A DNA stretch of 64,000 nucleotides, from the NCBI GenBank assembly GCA_949825025.1, contig OX463779.1, positions 36,032,203 through 36,096,202 of the forward strand, read 5' to 3'. Under the pieces are notes generated by a model, which did no database searches, was not told the DNA's origin, and was given only the letters and a program-made list of their open reading frames with translations. Both the position numbers and the translations under genes were made by a program. Below, piece after piece: positions 1-29,212 of this stretch. Numbering within the stretch: position 1 is the first letter of the stretch; each line of letters opens with the position of its first letter. The stretch is from Siphlonurus alternatus (Eukaryota; Arthropoda; Insecta; Ephemeroptera; Siphlonuridae).

Positions 1-85
1 ACAATTAACTATACTTAAATTTATTGTATACATATATTCGTATATATAGTGGGTTGAGCAAATCTCTCCATGCTTAAAATAAAAA

Positions 86-182
<97 letters not shown>

Positions 183-1196
183 CATTTTATTTATGTATTG
201 CATTTGAATTGAAAATTGAATCACATGCATGCGTTCTCATGTTAATTTACACTTTGGCACAAAAAAAAAGATATGTTGCTTATTTTTTTATGAAATTGTT
301 TTAAATTCATATATATAAAACGGAGGGGGGGGGGAATCCGAATCTCGATGATCATTCTATTTTGATCTATAATAATATGACATAAAAAACAATATTGATA
401 GACGAATGATAAATCGATGAAGTGTTGAAGCGTGCCTCAGAGGTCCATAATTAAATGTAACGCGGAGATTTTATATTAGTTGGCCACGCTCCATGAACCA
501 CTCCGGCGCTGTTTGCTTTCTCACGTCGTGGGTGGGCGTAGAACGTACATTATATTATCCACCTACCGACGAGCTTTGTTTGCGGAAGCGACGTAGCAAG
601 GTGGTATATAGTCATAAAATATAATTGCAAACATAATTTAAAATTAATAATGCAGATCGATTGCTATGCAATTATATAAAAAATTGTGCATATTATTATT
701 ATTTTTATTTTCTTGTTTACTTACAACAAAATAATTAATTAATAAGATAATTCAATTTTTTACATATATACAGTATTATTAATTTTATAAAAAATAACAT
801 AATAGTTGTTTTTGGATTGGACTGCATTTCCTGTAAACTTTCATCTCGCTTCTTCTCAGGGGTAAAATGGTAAATTCATCATAATTATATTATTTTATTG
901 GTCTATTGATAGACGTGGAGGCGTCAATTCGTTACAAACTGTTGCACCTAACGAGTGTGTCTTACATCTTACACTGTTCTTCATGGCATAAAATCCTTCC
1001 ATTCCCTTAGTTATCCCTAAATATTTCTTATATATTTTGTATTAATTATAATATATCACGTGCTCAGGTACTGAGCTTCTCGGGTTCTGTTGACGGAAAA
1101 AAAATAGCAGAGCATAACTTTTCTCGAATATAATTTATTTTAATTAAAATTACTAAAACAATGAAAATGATGCAGGGTTGCGGATTATAGACAAGG
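1..1196. other. Upstream flank of the CRISP gene, AT-rich, no gene seen
   Basis: AT-rich non-coding sequence with a long (AT)n microsatellite at about 89-182, a G-run near 325-334 and no recognisable exon. The part nearest 1197 should hold the 5' UTR and promoter of the downstream CRISP gene. I see no convincing TATA box or other core element. Confidence 0.6.
89..182. repeat. (AT)n microsatellite
   Basis: About 94 bases of uninterrupted alternating AT. Confidence 0.97.
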
Positions 1197-9527
<8,331 letters not shown>

Positions 9528-10150
9528 ACACGTCGTCGCGGTAGCTTTTGTTCCATCCTTATTATAATAGCATATTCAGGAAACAAATGGGAGAAGGGAG
9601 TCTTATGAGGTGAGACAAAATGGGGTGGACTCACCCAGTTTGCACTATATACATATAATATGTTATACTAGGGCTGGGGGGCCTTTACGAAAAGGCCCCA
9701 AATCAGTGTGCAGTGATCATTTGCAATGCCAGTCTTAATTTTTCAAAAAAAGTTTCAACGGGTTCGAAGAAATTGCAGGGGTTTTAATAGGGGGCTTGGA
9801 TTTTATAATATTCATGTTGTGAAAAATATTTGCATCAAAAAATATACAGAAATAAAAAATAAATAAAAATAGTAATAAAAAATAATAAATAAAGCGAAGA
9901 TACAGCACCTCTGAGTCGAGTAGGTCCACTTTCTTTTGTCACCATTTATTACAAAGTCGTCAGCAACAGCAAAGCGAATCGTAGAAGGTGGGGCTCCTTA
10001 ATCGGATGAAACCGGGAAATCGGAATTCGGTAGGACTTTTTAATCGGATGAAACCGGGAAACCGAAAAGCGGAAGGGGGCTTATCAGAAGGAACCTGGTA
10101 GCGGACAGAGATTTAAAATAAATTCAGTAACCATTCACATTTTACCTTGC
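9528..10150. other. CRISP 3' flank
   Basis: Probable 3' UTR and intergenic DNA with several AATAAA hexamers at 9851-9893 and a duplicated TTAATCGGATGAAACCGGGA motif near 9999 and 10040. No exon recognised. Confidence 0.5.
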
Positions 10151-10280
10151 AAGTCTTGGTATCTGAGTCAACCTCGCTAGTCGGCGGTCAGAGAACGAAT
10201 GACTGTTGAGAACGTCAACGACATTCTCAGAAATTTTGTAATCACGTCCTCTCGCCGTTCCCAACAATGCTTGTTTACCC

Positions 10281-10318
10281 GTTGCCATGGCAACGACGAT
10301 CCACAAGCTGTGACGTCA
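10281..10318. promoter_or_regulatory. X-box (GTTGCCATGGCAAC) with adjacent CRE (TGACGTCA)
   Basis: 10281-10294 is a perfect palindromic RFX X-box and 10311-10318 a full CRE, 16 bases apart. They sit in a CpG-richer segment (about 10150-10500) unlike the AT-rich surroundings. RFX sites mark promoters of ciliary and some immune genes. No coding exon is recognised nearby, so the target is unknown, or this is the 5' end of a non-coding or distant gene. Confidence 0.4.
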
Positions 10319-10599
10319 TGCACATTACGGGGCCTCTCGAATGTTGGCGGGAAACCGTTCAAACCGCGGTGCACGCGCGATATAATATGCATGAAACGTG
10401 TTTCCCACCCAATAATGATCGCCAGCAGATTGAAATATTGCCGCCCGCTTTATTTTTTGATTTTCCCGCCTTCCTCGATCATTTCCGGTTCCCGACAGTA
10501 CTAAATTCGAGTTTCTAGAATAATTTTACATGATACTGGACTGTAGAGGGGAGATTGATATGGCTCGCAACGCGTAAGAATAAAAAACATGCGTTCGTC

Positions 10600-10802
10600 A
10601 CGGGTCCGCCATTCATACGCAGCTCGGCTCCTTCGGAGACCTCACCTAACCATACAATGGAATAAGATAGTGTTGGCCTTTCGAAAAACAGCTCGGCTCG
10701 TTCCTCGCCTCGCTTAAAATTCTTGGATAGATGCGTGCGGGCAATGAATAACATTGCCAACTCATACGCAGCTCGGCTCGTTCCTCGCCTCGCTTAAAAT
10801 TG
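10600..10802 (+). repeat. Direct repeats CAGCTCGGCTCGTTCCTCGC
   Basis: A 32-base sequence beginning CAGCTCGGCTCGTTCCTCGC occurs at about 10690-10721 and 10770-10801, with a partial copy near 10620. No gene seen in 10520-10900. Confidence 0.75.
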
Positions 10803-10899
10803 AATATCAAATAAAATATTGATCTGAGCGTTAAATAATGGTTATTTTCAAACTCCAGGGATGTTTTTACGTATAGAAAGTCAATTTAATGTTTTATTT

Positions 10900-13160
10900 A
10901 CCCTTAAATAACACCTGTACATTGAAATCATGCATGAAATCCAGCATAGTGCATATATACGAAAAATTAGTATTTCGCCCGCCGCCATCTTGTTTTTCGA
11001 GATAGGTAAAATCCGAGGCCATATTCGTGATCAGCGTGGTCGATATAGTCAGAAACCATCGAAAACTCAATTTCGATTTTTCCCCCTATCTTCCCCATGT
11101 ATAAGCGGTGAGAGAAGGGGTACCCCTTCTGAAATTTTTGTCAAAAACATAAAAGTCCAAAAATCTCGAGAACTATAGGTCGCAGCTTAAATCTGAAGAC
11201 TGCATCTTGTCCGGCTCCAAAAACTGGTCTAGAAAAGTTGGACAAATAATTTTTCGGGACTCGCACTTTCCCGAAATCCGAATTTTGGATATCGAAAAAT
11301 TCGTATATTCGATCGGGCCGCGTGGGCCCCCTATGTGCCGGAAAATTCCCAAATTTGGTTTTTGGGCATTGTTTTGGGTCCCCTACAACCTCCGGTCGAG
11401 AGTTTGCTCGAAAAAAAATTCCTTCCCCGAGTTTGGCGCAACCCGTAAAAAATGGGTATTTTGGCCGGCAGATCCGCCCGCAATGCTAATCAAATGGCCC
11501 CATGTTATTCTTATGGGGATTTGAGACCAGGCTTTCGTTTTCAAAAAAACGCACTTTCGGTGGTCGCAGGGGGTCGAGTCGGGTATCAAATTGAAGGGCA
11601 CATGGTGTAGAGTCCATAAAATGTCAGAACAAAGTTGTGGAACGTTGCGCTCTGCCGCCATATTGGATCCAAAACGCGTACTTTGAAGGGGGGACCCTGC
11701 GGGCCCCGTAAGACCCATATTCTTGAAACGCATATTTTTAGGCGTGAGAAGCTTAGTTTTAACAGGGTTCGATGAAAAAACACCATGTCAATAACGTAAA
11801 AAAAAAGTTATTCGGGAAAAGGATGCGTTTCCTTTGTTATCCTTATGGGAGGAGGTTGTTTTGCATTTCCCGCTTGCCTGGACTAATTCTCATAGTTGGC
11901 ATCGATTTGAAAAAAGTTTCTGAAAGAAAAAGAGTGTGGGCAACTTTCATACTGCGCGGAATTTTCGATTTCAGGTGTGCTCAAAAGTTATTCGAAGGGG
12001 AAAGTGGTCGATTTTTAGCATGTGTAAACCCTATGTTCCCATGCGATTTTTTGACTTTTTTGAAAATCGAAAAATCGAGCCGAAGAAAAGTTAGGACTTG
12101 CCAAAAGCTTTCAGAAAAAGTCTTAAACTTGTTCCTAGCCGAAAAATTGCCGAAACTGTTGGGGGGATTCACCAGATTGAAGCTTGCAAAAAAGCTTTTG
12201 AAAACTACCCCTCTGGAGGGGGCCCAAAGAGCCCCAGGGGCCCAAATTGATATTGGTCAGATAGCCCGTTAAATTTGAATCCTGATGGGTTCCAATACAA
12301 AAACCGGGGGTTCCTTTGGGGCACCTTTTATGGGTCCCAAAAATAAAAGTTGCACCCCAAGGGGTTTTTGGTGCCATACTGTACGGATTCGGCCATAGCA
12401 CGGTAAGTATGCTTTGGAGGTGCCATGTTTGTATTTGTCGAAGCTGCGTCGTCTGTCGGGACACACTTTTGCCGTAGAAATTTTCACCGTAGCTCTTCAA
12501 TCTAATGATTTAAGGCAAAGGCCGTAAAACATCTTTTTTTCGAGGTCCCAAACTTCCGGGGCCCGCAGCCGCGGAACCAAAACAGATAGGAGGGAGCTCA
12601 CATGAAGCTAAAAGATGCCCGACACAGTCTTCTAAACGATTCGACCAAAAAAAGTTTCAGTTTCTAACTTTAAATGACTTTTATGGCAAAAACCGCAAAA
12701 ATGGCGATTTTTTTCGAAAAAAACACTAAAACAGCGATAAAAAATTTTTGGGGCAAAAATTAAAAAATAACACCTCCCATATAAAAGTTTACGTCCCGGG
12801 CTACATTTCGCCCATTGGGACCTAAGCTCTAACTCTCAAAACCGCTTACCGGTGGTTTTTTAAAAAAATTAACATTATCGCTTATGGCGGGCGAACGGTG
12901 CGCCGGACGCCATCTTTGAAGGCAAAAAGTAGGGGTAGCGCATGTTACCTAAAGCCGTTTTTGGGGTCAAAACGTCATTTTTCGGAAATTTTTGAAATTT
13001 CGGGAATTTTGGAAATCCCCCTCGGGAATTTTTGGGAATTTTCGGATTTCGAAAATGACGGGTGGGGCCCATCGGGCCCCACCCGGGACGCGCCCTGCGG
13101 GCGCGGCGGGGCCCTGCGGACCCCGCGGAGGGCCCTCCGGGCCCTTAAAAGATTCTTGAC
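10900..13160. other. Anomalous GC-richer non-coding tract
   Basis: About 2.2 kb differs from all surroundings in base composition. It is rich in runs such as CCCGAAAT, GGGCCCC and TTTCGAAAA, and ends in an extremely GC-rich stretch at 13070-13145. Open frames on both strands are short, overlapping and unlike proteins. I recognise no family. Confidence 0.55.
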
Positions 13161-13995
13161 CATGCATTTCAAATCAGAGATTTAGTGCTTTTAATATAAT
13201 ATAATGTTCAAATTGGGTGACCAAAGCTTTAAATAATCCTTTCCCATTAATTCCTATATACTGTATATACATACCCACTACACTCTGCGCTGTACTCAAG
13301 TGTATTATAAAAGTAAGAAAAATACCACAACTTAATGCAATGCCCTTCAATGAAAAATTAATTGACATGCACGAAAAATTGTTATTGCATATAAATGAAA
13401 AAAATATATATATAGTAATTAATGTTATAATAATACACCATACAAATTTATATTACTCAGATTTTTTAAGATTTTTTTAAGTATAAGAACTAACATATTT
13501 ATTTTTATGCTATATTAATTCATGATTCAATTATGCCACTACAAATTAAAACATGTTTTTCATGTATGGTGGGATTGTGTAAGGGTAAGGTGACGTGCAT
13601 TAATTTTTTTTATTATCAATTCATATATTAATTGTGGGTGCGTACAAAACATAATTCAAACGAGTAGAGTTAAATTTACAATTATGGAGGCTGCGTTGCA
13701 TTAAAATAATTTATTTATCTTCGGTTTTCACATTTCAGTATGTACATAATTAATTATTTAATTTTTTTCAAATGAATCGTTGTAAAATAATTTAAAGTTT
13801 GTTAATTAGATTCCAAGAAACCCCATCAAGCTATGATGTTCTAAATATATTTTAATCATTTAAAACATCACTAATTAATTATATACTTTAAAACTAACAT
13901 ACTTAATTTAATTAACAGTCGTAATTTTTAATTTTAATGCTCCTAATTAATTAATTAATTAATTATATATATAATAAAGCTTAATTGCGCACGAC

Positions 13996-13996
<1 letters not shown>
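13160..13996. other. AT-rich intergenic DNA, nothing recognised
   Basis: No exon or paired repeat was recognised. A short GTAAGGGTAAGGTGACG near 13578 may be a stray end of the TTAA-GGGTAAGG MITE family. Confidence 0.4.

Positions 13997-14047
<51 letters not shown>
13997..14047. repeat. (AT)n microsatellite
   Basis: Alternating AT directly before F2 MITE copy 1. Confidence 0.95.
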
Positions 14048-14049
<2 letters not shown>

Positions 14050-14056
14050 ATATTGT

Positions 14057-14379
14057 AATGGAGTATTGACCTCAATTTTTTTATTGCAGAAATGGATAGA
14101 GGGTGCAAAGTTATGCTACCCTGATTTTTTTTTAGATTTTTTAGAGCCCGGGAAGTATTTTTTAAAAATTATTGAAAGTTCTTTTTGTGACGTCACGAGA
14201 CGCCGCTCTTTAAGAAAAATATAGGACTTGACGCCACGTGACGTCACAAATACGACTTTCAATAATTTTTTAAAAATACTTCCCGGGCTCTAAAAAATCT
14301 GAAAAAAAATCAGGGTAGCATAACTTTGCACCCTCTATTCATTTCTGCAATAAAAAAAATTGAGGACAATACTCCATTG
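14057..14379. mobile_element. MITE family F2 (CRE-core), copy 1
   Basis: A palindromic element with termini AATGGAGTATTGACCTCAA and TTGAGGACAATACTCCATT. The arms contain AGCCCGGGAAGTATTTTT and, near the centre, TGACGTCA-like octamers on both arms. It directly follows an (AT)n tract. Confidence 0.88.
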
Positions 14380-15150
14380 CATGACTATAATATAAATATT
14401 ATAATTGATTATTCTAACTTTATAAAACATGCATGATACTCTCGATTACATTTGATACGTACGTACGTAATAGTACGTATCAAATATGCAACATATTTTA
14501 TCATACACATCGTAAAACATATTATTCAGCTCGAACATTTATAAGAGGGACTTAATTTTAGCTAATACTTTATAGCAGATGACATAAAAAAAGAAGCCAA
14601 AAAGGTGTTAATAGTATTAATTAAATGTATTATAGATATCATATATAGGTCGTCCTCTTAAATTAAAAAATTAAAATGCGCGTGTGCATTAAAAAATACA
14701 AAAATAAATAAAAGAAAGAGCATTTCCTAAAAATTGTTAAAATGTATATGGTCTTCCTCATATCGAACCTAAATCTAATTAAATTTTTTTTCCATGACTT
14801 AATTAATTGAGCGTTTTTTTTTTTAATTCCTAAAGAGTAAATAAAAATCGTTAAAACTTTACTTTATTTTGTTTCCTTTGTGCTGATTATTGGATTTGAA
14901 TATATATTATATATATATTCTATGTGATTTCATGTGAAATAGAATTTTTTTGGATTTCGGTTCGATATAAATATACAATATATGTCCATCGTTCATCCTG
15001 ATGGTATAACATGGAGGATTAAATAATTATATTTGAGCAGTTTTTGAAAAATACTAATAACTTTTTTACACTTTTAATTGAGCTAATAATTATGTAAATG
15101 ACATGAAATGTATTTAATATATCACGCAAAAGAAAAAACATGCTTATAAA
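14380..15150. other. AT-rich intergenic DNA with one hairpin
   Basis: ATTTGATACGTACGTACGTA at about 14450 is followed by its inverted partner TACGTATCAAAT near 14472. Nothing else recognised. Confidence 0.45.
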
Positions 15151-15154
15151 TTAA

Positions 15155-16671
15155 AGGCCTTCTGAACCTTTTCACAGTATTAAGTGCACGGTTAGCTTTG
15201 CTTCAGGGTGATTCGGCTGCATAATTTTTTTGGTTTCAGTAGCACAAATATCAGAGATAATAGCCGATGAAGAAGCACCTGTGACGTCACTCACGCTCAT
15301 TCAGCGGCGACAATATAGGGAAATCCCTGCAAAAGATAGGTTCACTCCCGCTGCAACCACGGCCACAATTTTTTACTTCTGGAATTTTGAAACTTTACCA
15401 GGGCCAGAGCGTACTTGAGTAGGAGGCCACAACCCAGCCGGCGCGATCGTCATCTGTCGAGACATTAGCCGTCCGGAATTTAAAAAAATAACATGCAATG
15501 TAATCGGGAGGAAATATATTTTTTTAAATATTTACTTGATATTAATGAAGGTGTCTTGTAGTGCGATAATACTTCAATGTAGTCTCCCGTTTGCTAATTA
15601 TTTTATTTAGTTCATAAATATCATACTTCTTGAAAAATAAGACGGTAAAGTTAGGGCGGGAACTTGGTTCTATCTTCCAAGCTTTAGTAATGTATCATGA
15701 CGTCACGAAATATTGAAAATACAAAAGTACTTGAATCAACTTTCATACATTATTTTCGATGCAGTAAATAACTTTACTTGATATATACAAAGTATAGAAA
15801 ATGCAATTAAGTAAAGTGAAAGTCACTCGCTATGAAGAAATTTAAGGCTTTCAATGTTCATATGACGTCATCGCCAGTAAACTGACTTTTATTACTTCGC
15901 GCATGCCGGCGCATGCGCAGATGTAACAGAAGTATAGCAGAAGTCGGGTTCATAAAAGTTTAATTTAAGTGTATTAATTTTGTTTTTGCGTGAAAAAAAA
16001 GGTTGTCCAGTAAGATTAAACTATATTAGAGTTAAACTTGTTTCATTTTGAAAACTCTAGCATACAGCGTAATTGTCGTAAACCGCGACCAAAGTGAAGC
16101 CCTCTCCCATTTGATTACACGCAAACCTGCTGCTCAGTAGGACGGCTATTGAAAAGTGGGCGCGGTCGTGCTGTGGCCTCCTAATCAAGTTCGCTCTGCC
16201 AGGGCAGTCTTGATAGTATTTGTCAAATAGAATGAAAGAATTTTTTTGGTGGCGTGTGTACAGATTGAGTTATTGCGGTTGCAAGATAAGCTAAAAATTT
16301 AACATTGTTTTCCTATACAACATTTTTGCTCCTCTTTCTACCGCAATAACTCGGTTTGTATGAATGTTATCAAAAAAAATCTTTCAGGCTATTTGACAAA
16401 TACTATCAAGACTGCCCTGGTAAAGTTTCAAAATTCCAGAAGTAAAATTGTGGCCGTGGTTGCAGCGGGAGTGAACCTATCTTTTGCAGGGATTTCCCTA
16501 TATTGTCGCCGCTGAATGAGCGTGAGTGACGTCACAGGTTCCTTTGCATCGGCTATTATCTCTGATATTTGTGCTGCTGAAACAAAAAAAATTATGCAGC
16601 CGAATCATACTAAAGCAAAGCTAACCGTGTACTTAATATTGTGCAAAGGTTCATAAAGCCTTTAAGGGTAA
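15155..16671. mobile_element. 1.5 kb foldback element with TTAA flanks
   Basis: TTAA at 15151-15154 and 16672-16675. The left arm (15155 to about 15435) returns inverted at about 16170-16671, with the right arm split by another palindrome at 16199-16420. The unique centre (15440-16170) has TGACGTCA-type motifs and an NRF1-like GGCGCATGCGCAG. No convincing ORF. Confidence 0.85.
16199..16420. mobile_element. Palindromic MITE nested in the right arm of the 1.5 kb foldback
   Basis: CCAGGGCAGTCTTGATAGTA at the left is matched by its complement ending at 16420. The other arm of the host foldback lacks this insert at the corresponding place (near 15390-15405), which proves insertion after the host was formed. 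Confidence 0.82.
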
Positions 16672-16675
16672 GGTA

Positions 16676-17012
16676 ACGCCACCAATGTTAAAAGAAATCC
16701 CTCACACAAAAATTCTGAAAAAAATTTAAAATGTTCTCCTCTACACCCCCTATCAGTAGCTAAAATATCAGGTTTACAAATACGATCTAGTTTTTGAGTT
16801 ATAAATTTTTAAAGTTGACTACTTTAACATGGAGAAATGAAACTTACATGTTAAATTAGTCAACTTTAAAAATTCATAACTCAAAAACTAGATCGTATTT
16901 GTATACCTGATATTTTAGCTACTGATAAAGGGTGTAGAGGAGAACATTTTAAATTTTTTTCAGAATTTTTGTGTGAGGGATTTTTTTTAACATTGGTGGT
17001 GTTACCTTACCC
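16676..17012. mobile_element. MITE, family TTAA-GGGTAAGGTAACG, copy 2
   Basis: Same family as 6015-6361 and about the same length, with TTAA at 16672-16675 and 17013-17016. Its left TTAA is also the right TTAA of the larger foldback at 15155-16671. Confidence 0.9.
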
Positions 17013-17016
17013 TTAA

Positions 17017-17705
17017 TACTTTTACACGTTTTTATATCTCGATTCGCGAGGACTGGCGAAATAATATCAGCGTTTAAATGAGGGGGGATTGAGATAGAAG
17101 ACCACCATTTCATTTTTTGAAAATGTAAATATTTCATTTCTATTAATAAAAACAAGTAATTATATACTTTCACTTGCATTTATGTATAAAGCAGATGAAG
17201 TGAGTATAAGAGAGCAAGCTTTTTGACTGCATTTATGTACCTATAATTAATAATAACCCATAAAATATAGTCAGATTTTAGATGTTTTTTTATTTATTTT
17301 TCATATTATGTATGAATATTTTGAAAATTGAAGATTCAATTAGCAAAAGAAATTGTTTCTAATTATCATATATATCTGTTTCAAAATTCATCATAAATTA
17401 TCAAATTGTATATATTATAATCCATAATGTTGTATTATTTGAGTACTATTTGGAAACATAATTATATGCACTATAGCCCACTAGCTATTATTATTATTTT
17501 TTTAATATTTAATAGTAAAAAATAAGCCAATCTTTTTAAACACATTATTTAACTATTCTATATAATATATGTACTAACTAATTTTTCTTTCATTTATGCA
17601 TTTTATTGTTTCATATTGTGATCTAGCTTGTCAATAAAATATTTTTGTATTTAAGTCACAAACATTGATTTATTTTAAATCCTATATAATCAGTATATCA
17701 AGAAA
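17017..17705. other. AT-rich intergenic DNA, nothing recognised
   Basis: No exon, long repeat or regulatory motif stands out. Confidence 0.4.
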
Positions 17706-18381
17706 AATGGAGTACCGACCTCAAAAATTTGTATTGCAAAAATTAATATATAGAGGGTGCAAAAATATGCTACTCTGAATTTGTTCAGATTTTTCTGAGA
17801 CACCGGGAAGTATTTTTAAAAAAATATTGAAAGTCCGTTTTATGACATCATGGGCGTTAATGTCCTATCCTTTTCTTAAGGACCTCGTGACGTCATCAAA
17901 ACGGACTTTCAATAATTGTTTAAAAATAGTACCCGGTAGAGGTCTGCACGGGCTCGGGCCGGACATCGGCAGTCTGCGAATAGGCCGGGCCTATCTTTTT
18001 CTCGAAATTTCAATAGTGATTTTTTGTTGTTGTTATTTTTGCTAAGGAAAGAGGAAGAAGGGAAACAAGCAAGCAAAAAAAAAGCTTCTAAAACGACTTT
18101 TTCTTAGTTTTAAAGTGGGTTGTAAGTTGTAAAGCACTAAAATAAAAAGGCGAGCTGAGGTTGAACTACGGACGGGCCACGAGCCGGGCCGCACTGTGAA
18201 GTAGTCTTCACGGGCCCGGGCCGGGCCTAGCAATCATCCGAACGGACCAGGCCTCGAAAATCCGGCCCGTGCAGACCTCTAGTTCCCCTGGCCTCAGAAA
18301 AATTTGAAAAAATTCAGAGTAGCATATTTTTGCACCCTCTATCCATTTCTGCAATAAAAAATGTTAAGGTCGGTACTCAAT
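17706..18381. mobile_element. MITE family F2 (CRE-core), copy 2, interrupted
   Basis: Termini AATGGAGTACCGACCTC and GGTCGGTACTC, with arms matching 14057-14379. The right arm is split by a GC-rich MITE at 17939-18279. Confidence 0.85.
17939..18279. mobile_element. GC-rich MITE nested in F2 copy 2 (TA target)
   Basis: Termini GAGGTCTGCACGGGC and GCCCGTGCAGACCTC, with TA at 17937-17938 and 18280-18281. GC-rich, without an ORF. The TA duplication fits a Tc1/mariner-type target. Confidence 0.85.
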
Positions 18382-19171
18382 AATTAATAAATACAGTTAT
18401 GAAATCACAAGATGCAAAACCTGACACTGGACATTTGCAATAATGATTGCTTTCATTGTCTAGCGTTAAGAAAATGAAAAGTATAACTGTTTGTTTTTGC
18501 ATCTGACAGATTCATTTGGTTGCTTTAGCAAAGAAATAAAAGGCAAAATTATCCTTTCTCAGCCAAACAAGAGGTAAAATATTTTATTCATTTGATGACA
18601 TAATATATATATGACAATATATTGTAAGAAGTGTGATAACAAGATGATAAAGTGCTCTAAAGTAACAATGTTGCCGGGTTTAACGCCTCGGAGTGGCGAT
18701 AGCATCGCAAGAGTGCATGTAAGCACCTCAATGTTCCGTGATAAATTCAAGAAAATTTCTAATTTTCTTACAACTTTCTAAGTTTTGGACGTGCAGTTTA
18801 CAATAACCCATTAGAAGATATAAGTCATAATAAATATTTAACAAAAATCATAGTAAAATTTATATTACATATTTTTTTAACATAAAGTATAATTTCAGAG
18901 TGAAAAATTAGGAATTAATAATTTATTGTTTTTTAAATATATAATTAAGTAATAACTAAAATGAAATTAATAACGCCCCAAAGTTGATTTATATGGGATA
19001 TCAAAAACTTTTTTTTCTTAAATTAAATTAAAAAAAATAATTTGATTTTAACAAAAAGAGTGTTAGGGGAGTAATACAAAAGTACTAATAAGCACCTAAC
19101 ACACGTTTTAATACAACCACATAAATCTACCTCATACAAGCATATCATGGGTGTCTCCGAAGTAGTGATGC
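18382..19171 (-). other. Probable GOT2 3' UTR and downstream flank
   Basis: AT-rich, after the GOT2 stop on the minus strand. AATAAA on that strand occurs at 18922-18927 and 18593-18598. No other gene seen. Confidence 0.45.
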
Positions 19172-28919
<9,748 letters not shown>

Positions 28920-29212
28920 TTTCGCCGATTTTTATCGTGGTTCTTCCAATGGCAATAAAAGTCCACCGTCCACCAGACCTTCCAACTTCCAAGCTCCAAG
29001 TGAAAAGTGAAGACAAAAAAAATGGATCAGGTGCCGGCCGGGTCTCTGTGGGCAATAGATGGCAGTACGTGCACCAATGTCGTCACGCAGCGCATTCAAG
29101 ATAACAACTTGATTGACAGATAATAATTACGTAATAATAAATATAATAATCTACTATGCAATCTTGCATTTATATTGCTGCATGATGATTTCCCTTTTAT
29201 TCTTGTTATTAG
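28920..29212 (-). promoter_or_regulatory. Probable GOT2 5' UTR and promoter interval
   Basis: About 290 bases between the GOT2 start and the first recognisable LINE sequence. It is slightly GC-richer than the flanks at 28920-29100, without a TATA box. Assigned as promoter only because it lies directly upstream of exon 1. Confidence 0.4.

Noticed and set aside
10177..10760. ORFs around the X-box region
   Set aside because: Overlapping frames on both strands in a CpG-richer segment; no domain, no conserved pattern.
11383..13185. Many 60-166 codon ORFs on both strands
   Set aside because: They overlap one another in the anomalous non-coding tract, look like no protein family and show no splice or start context.
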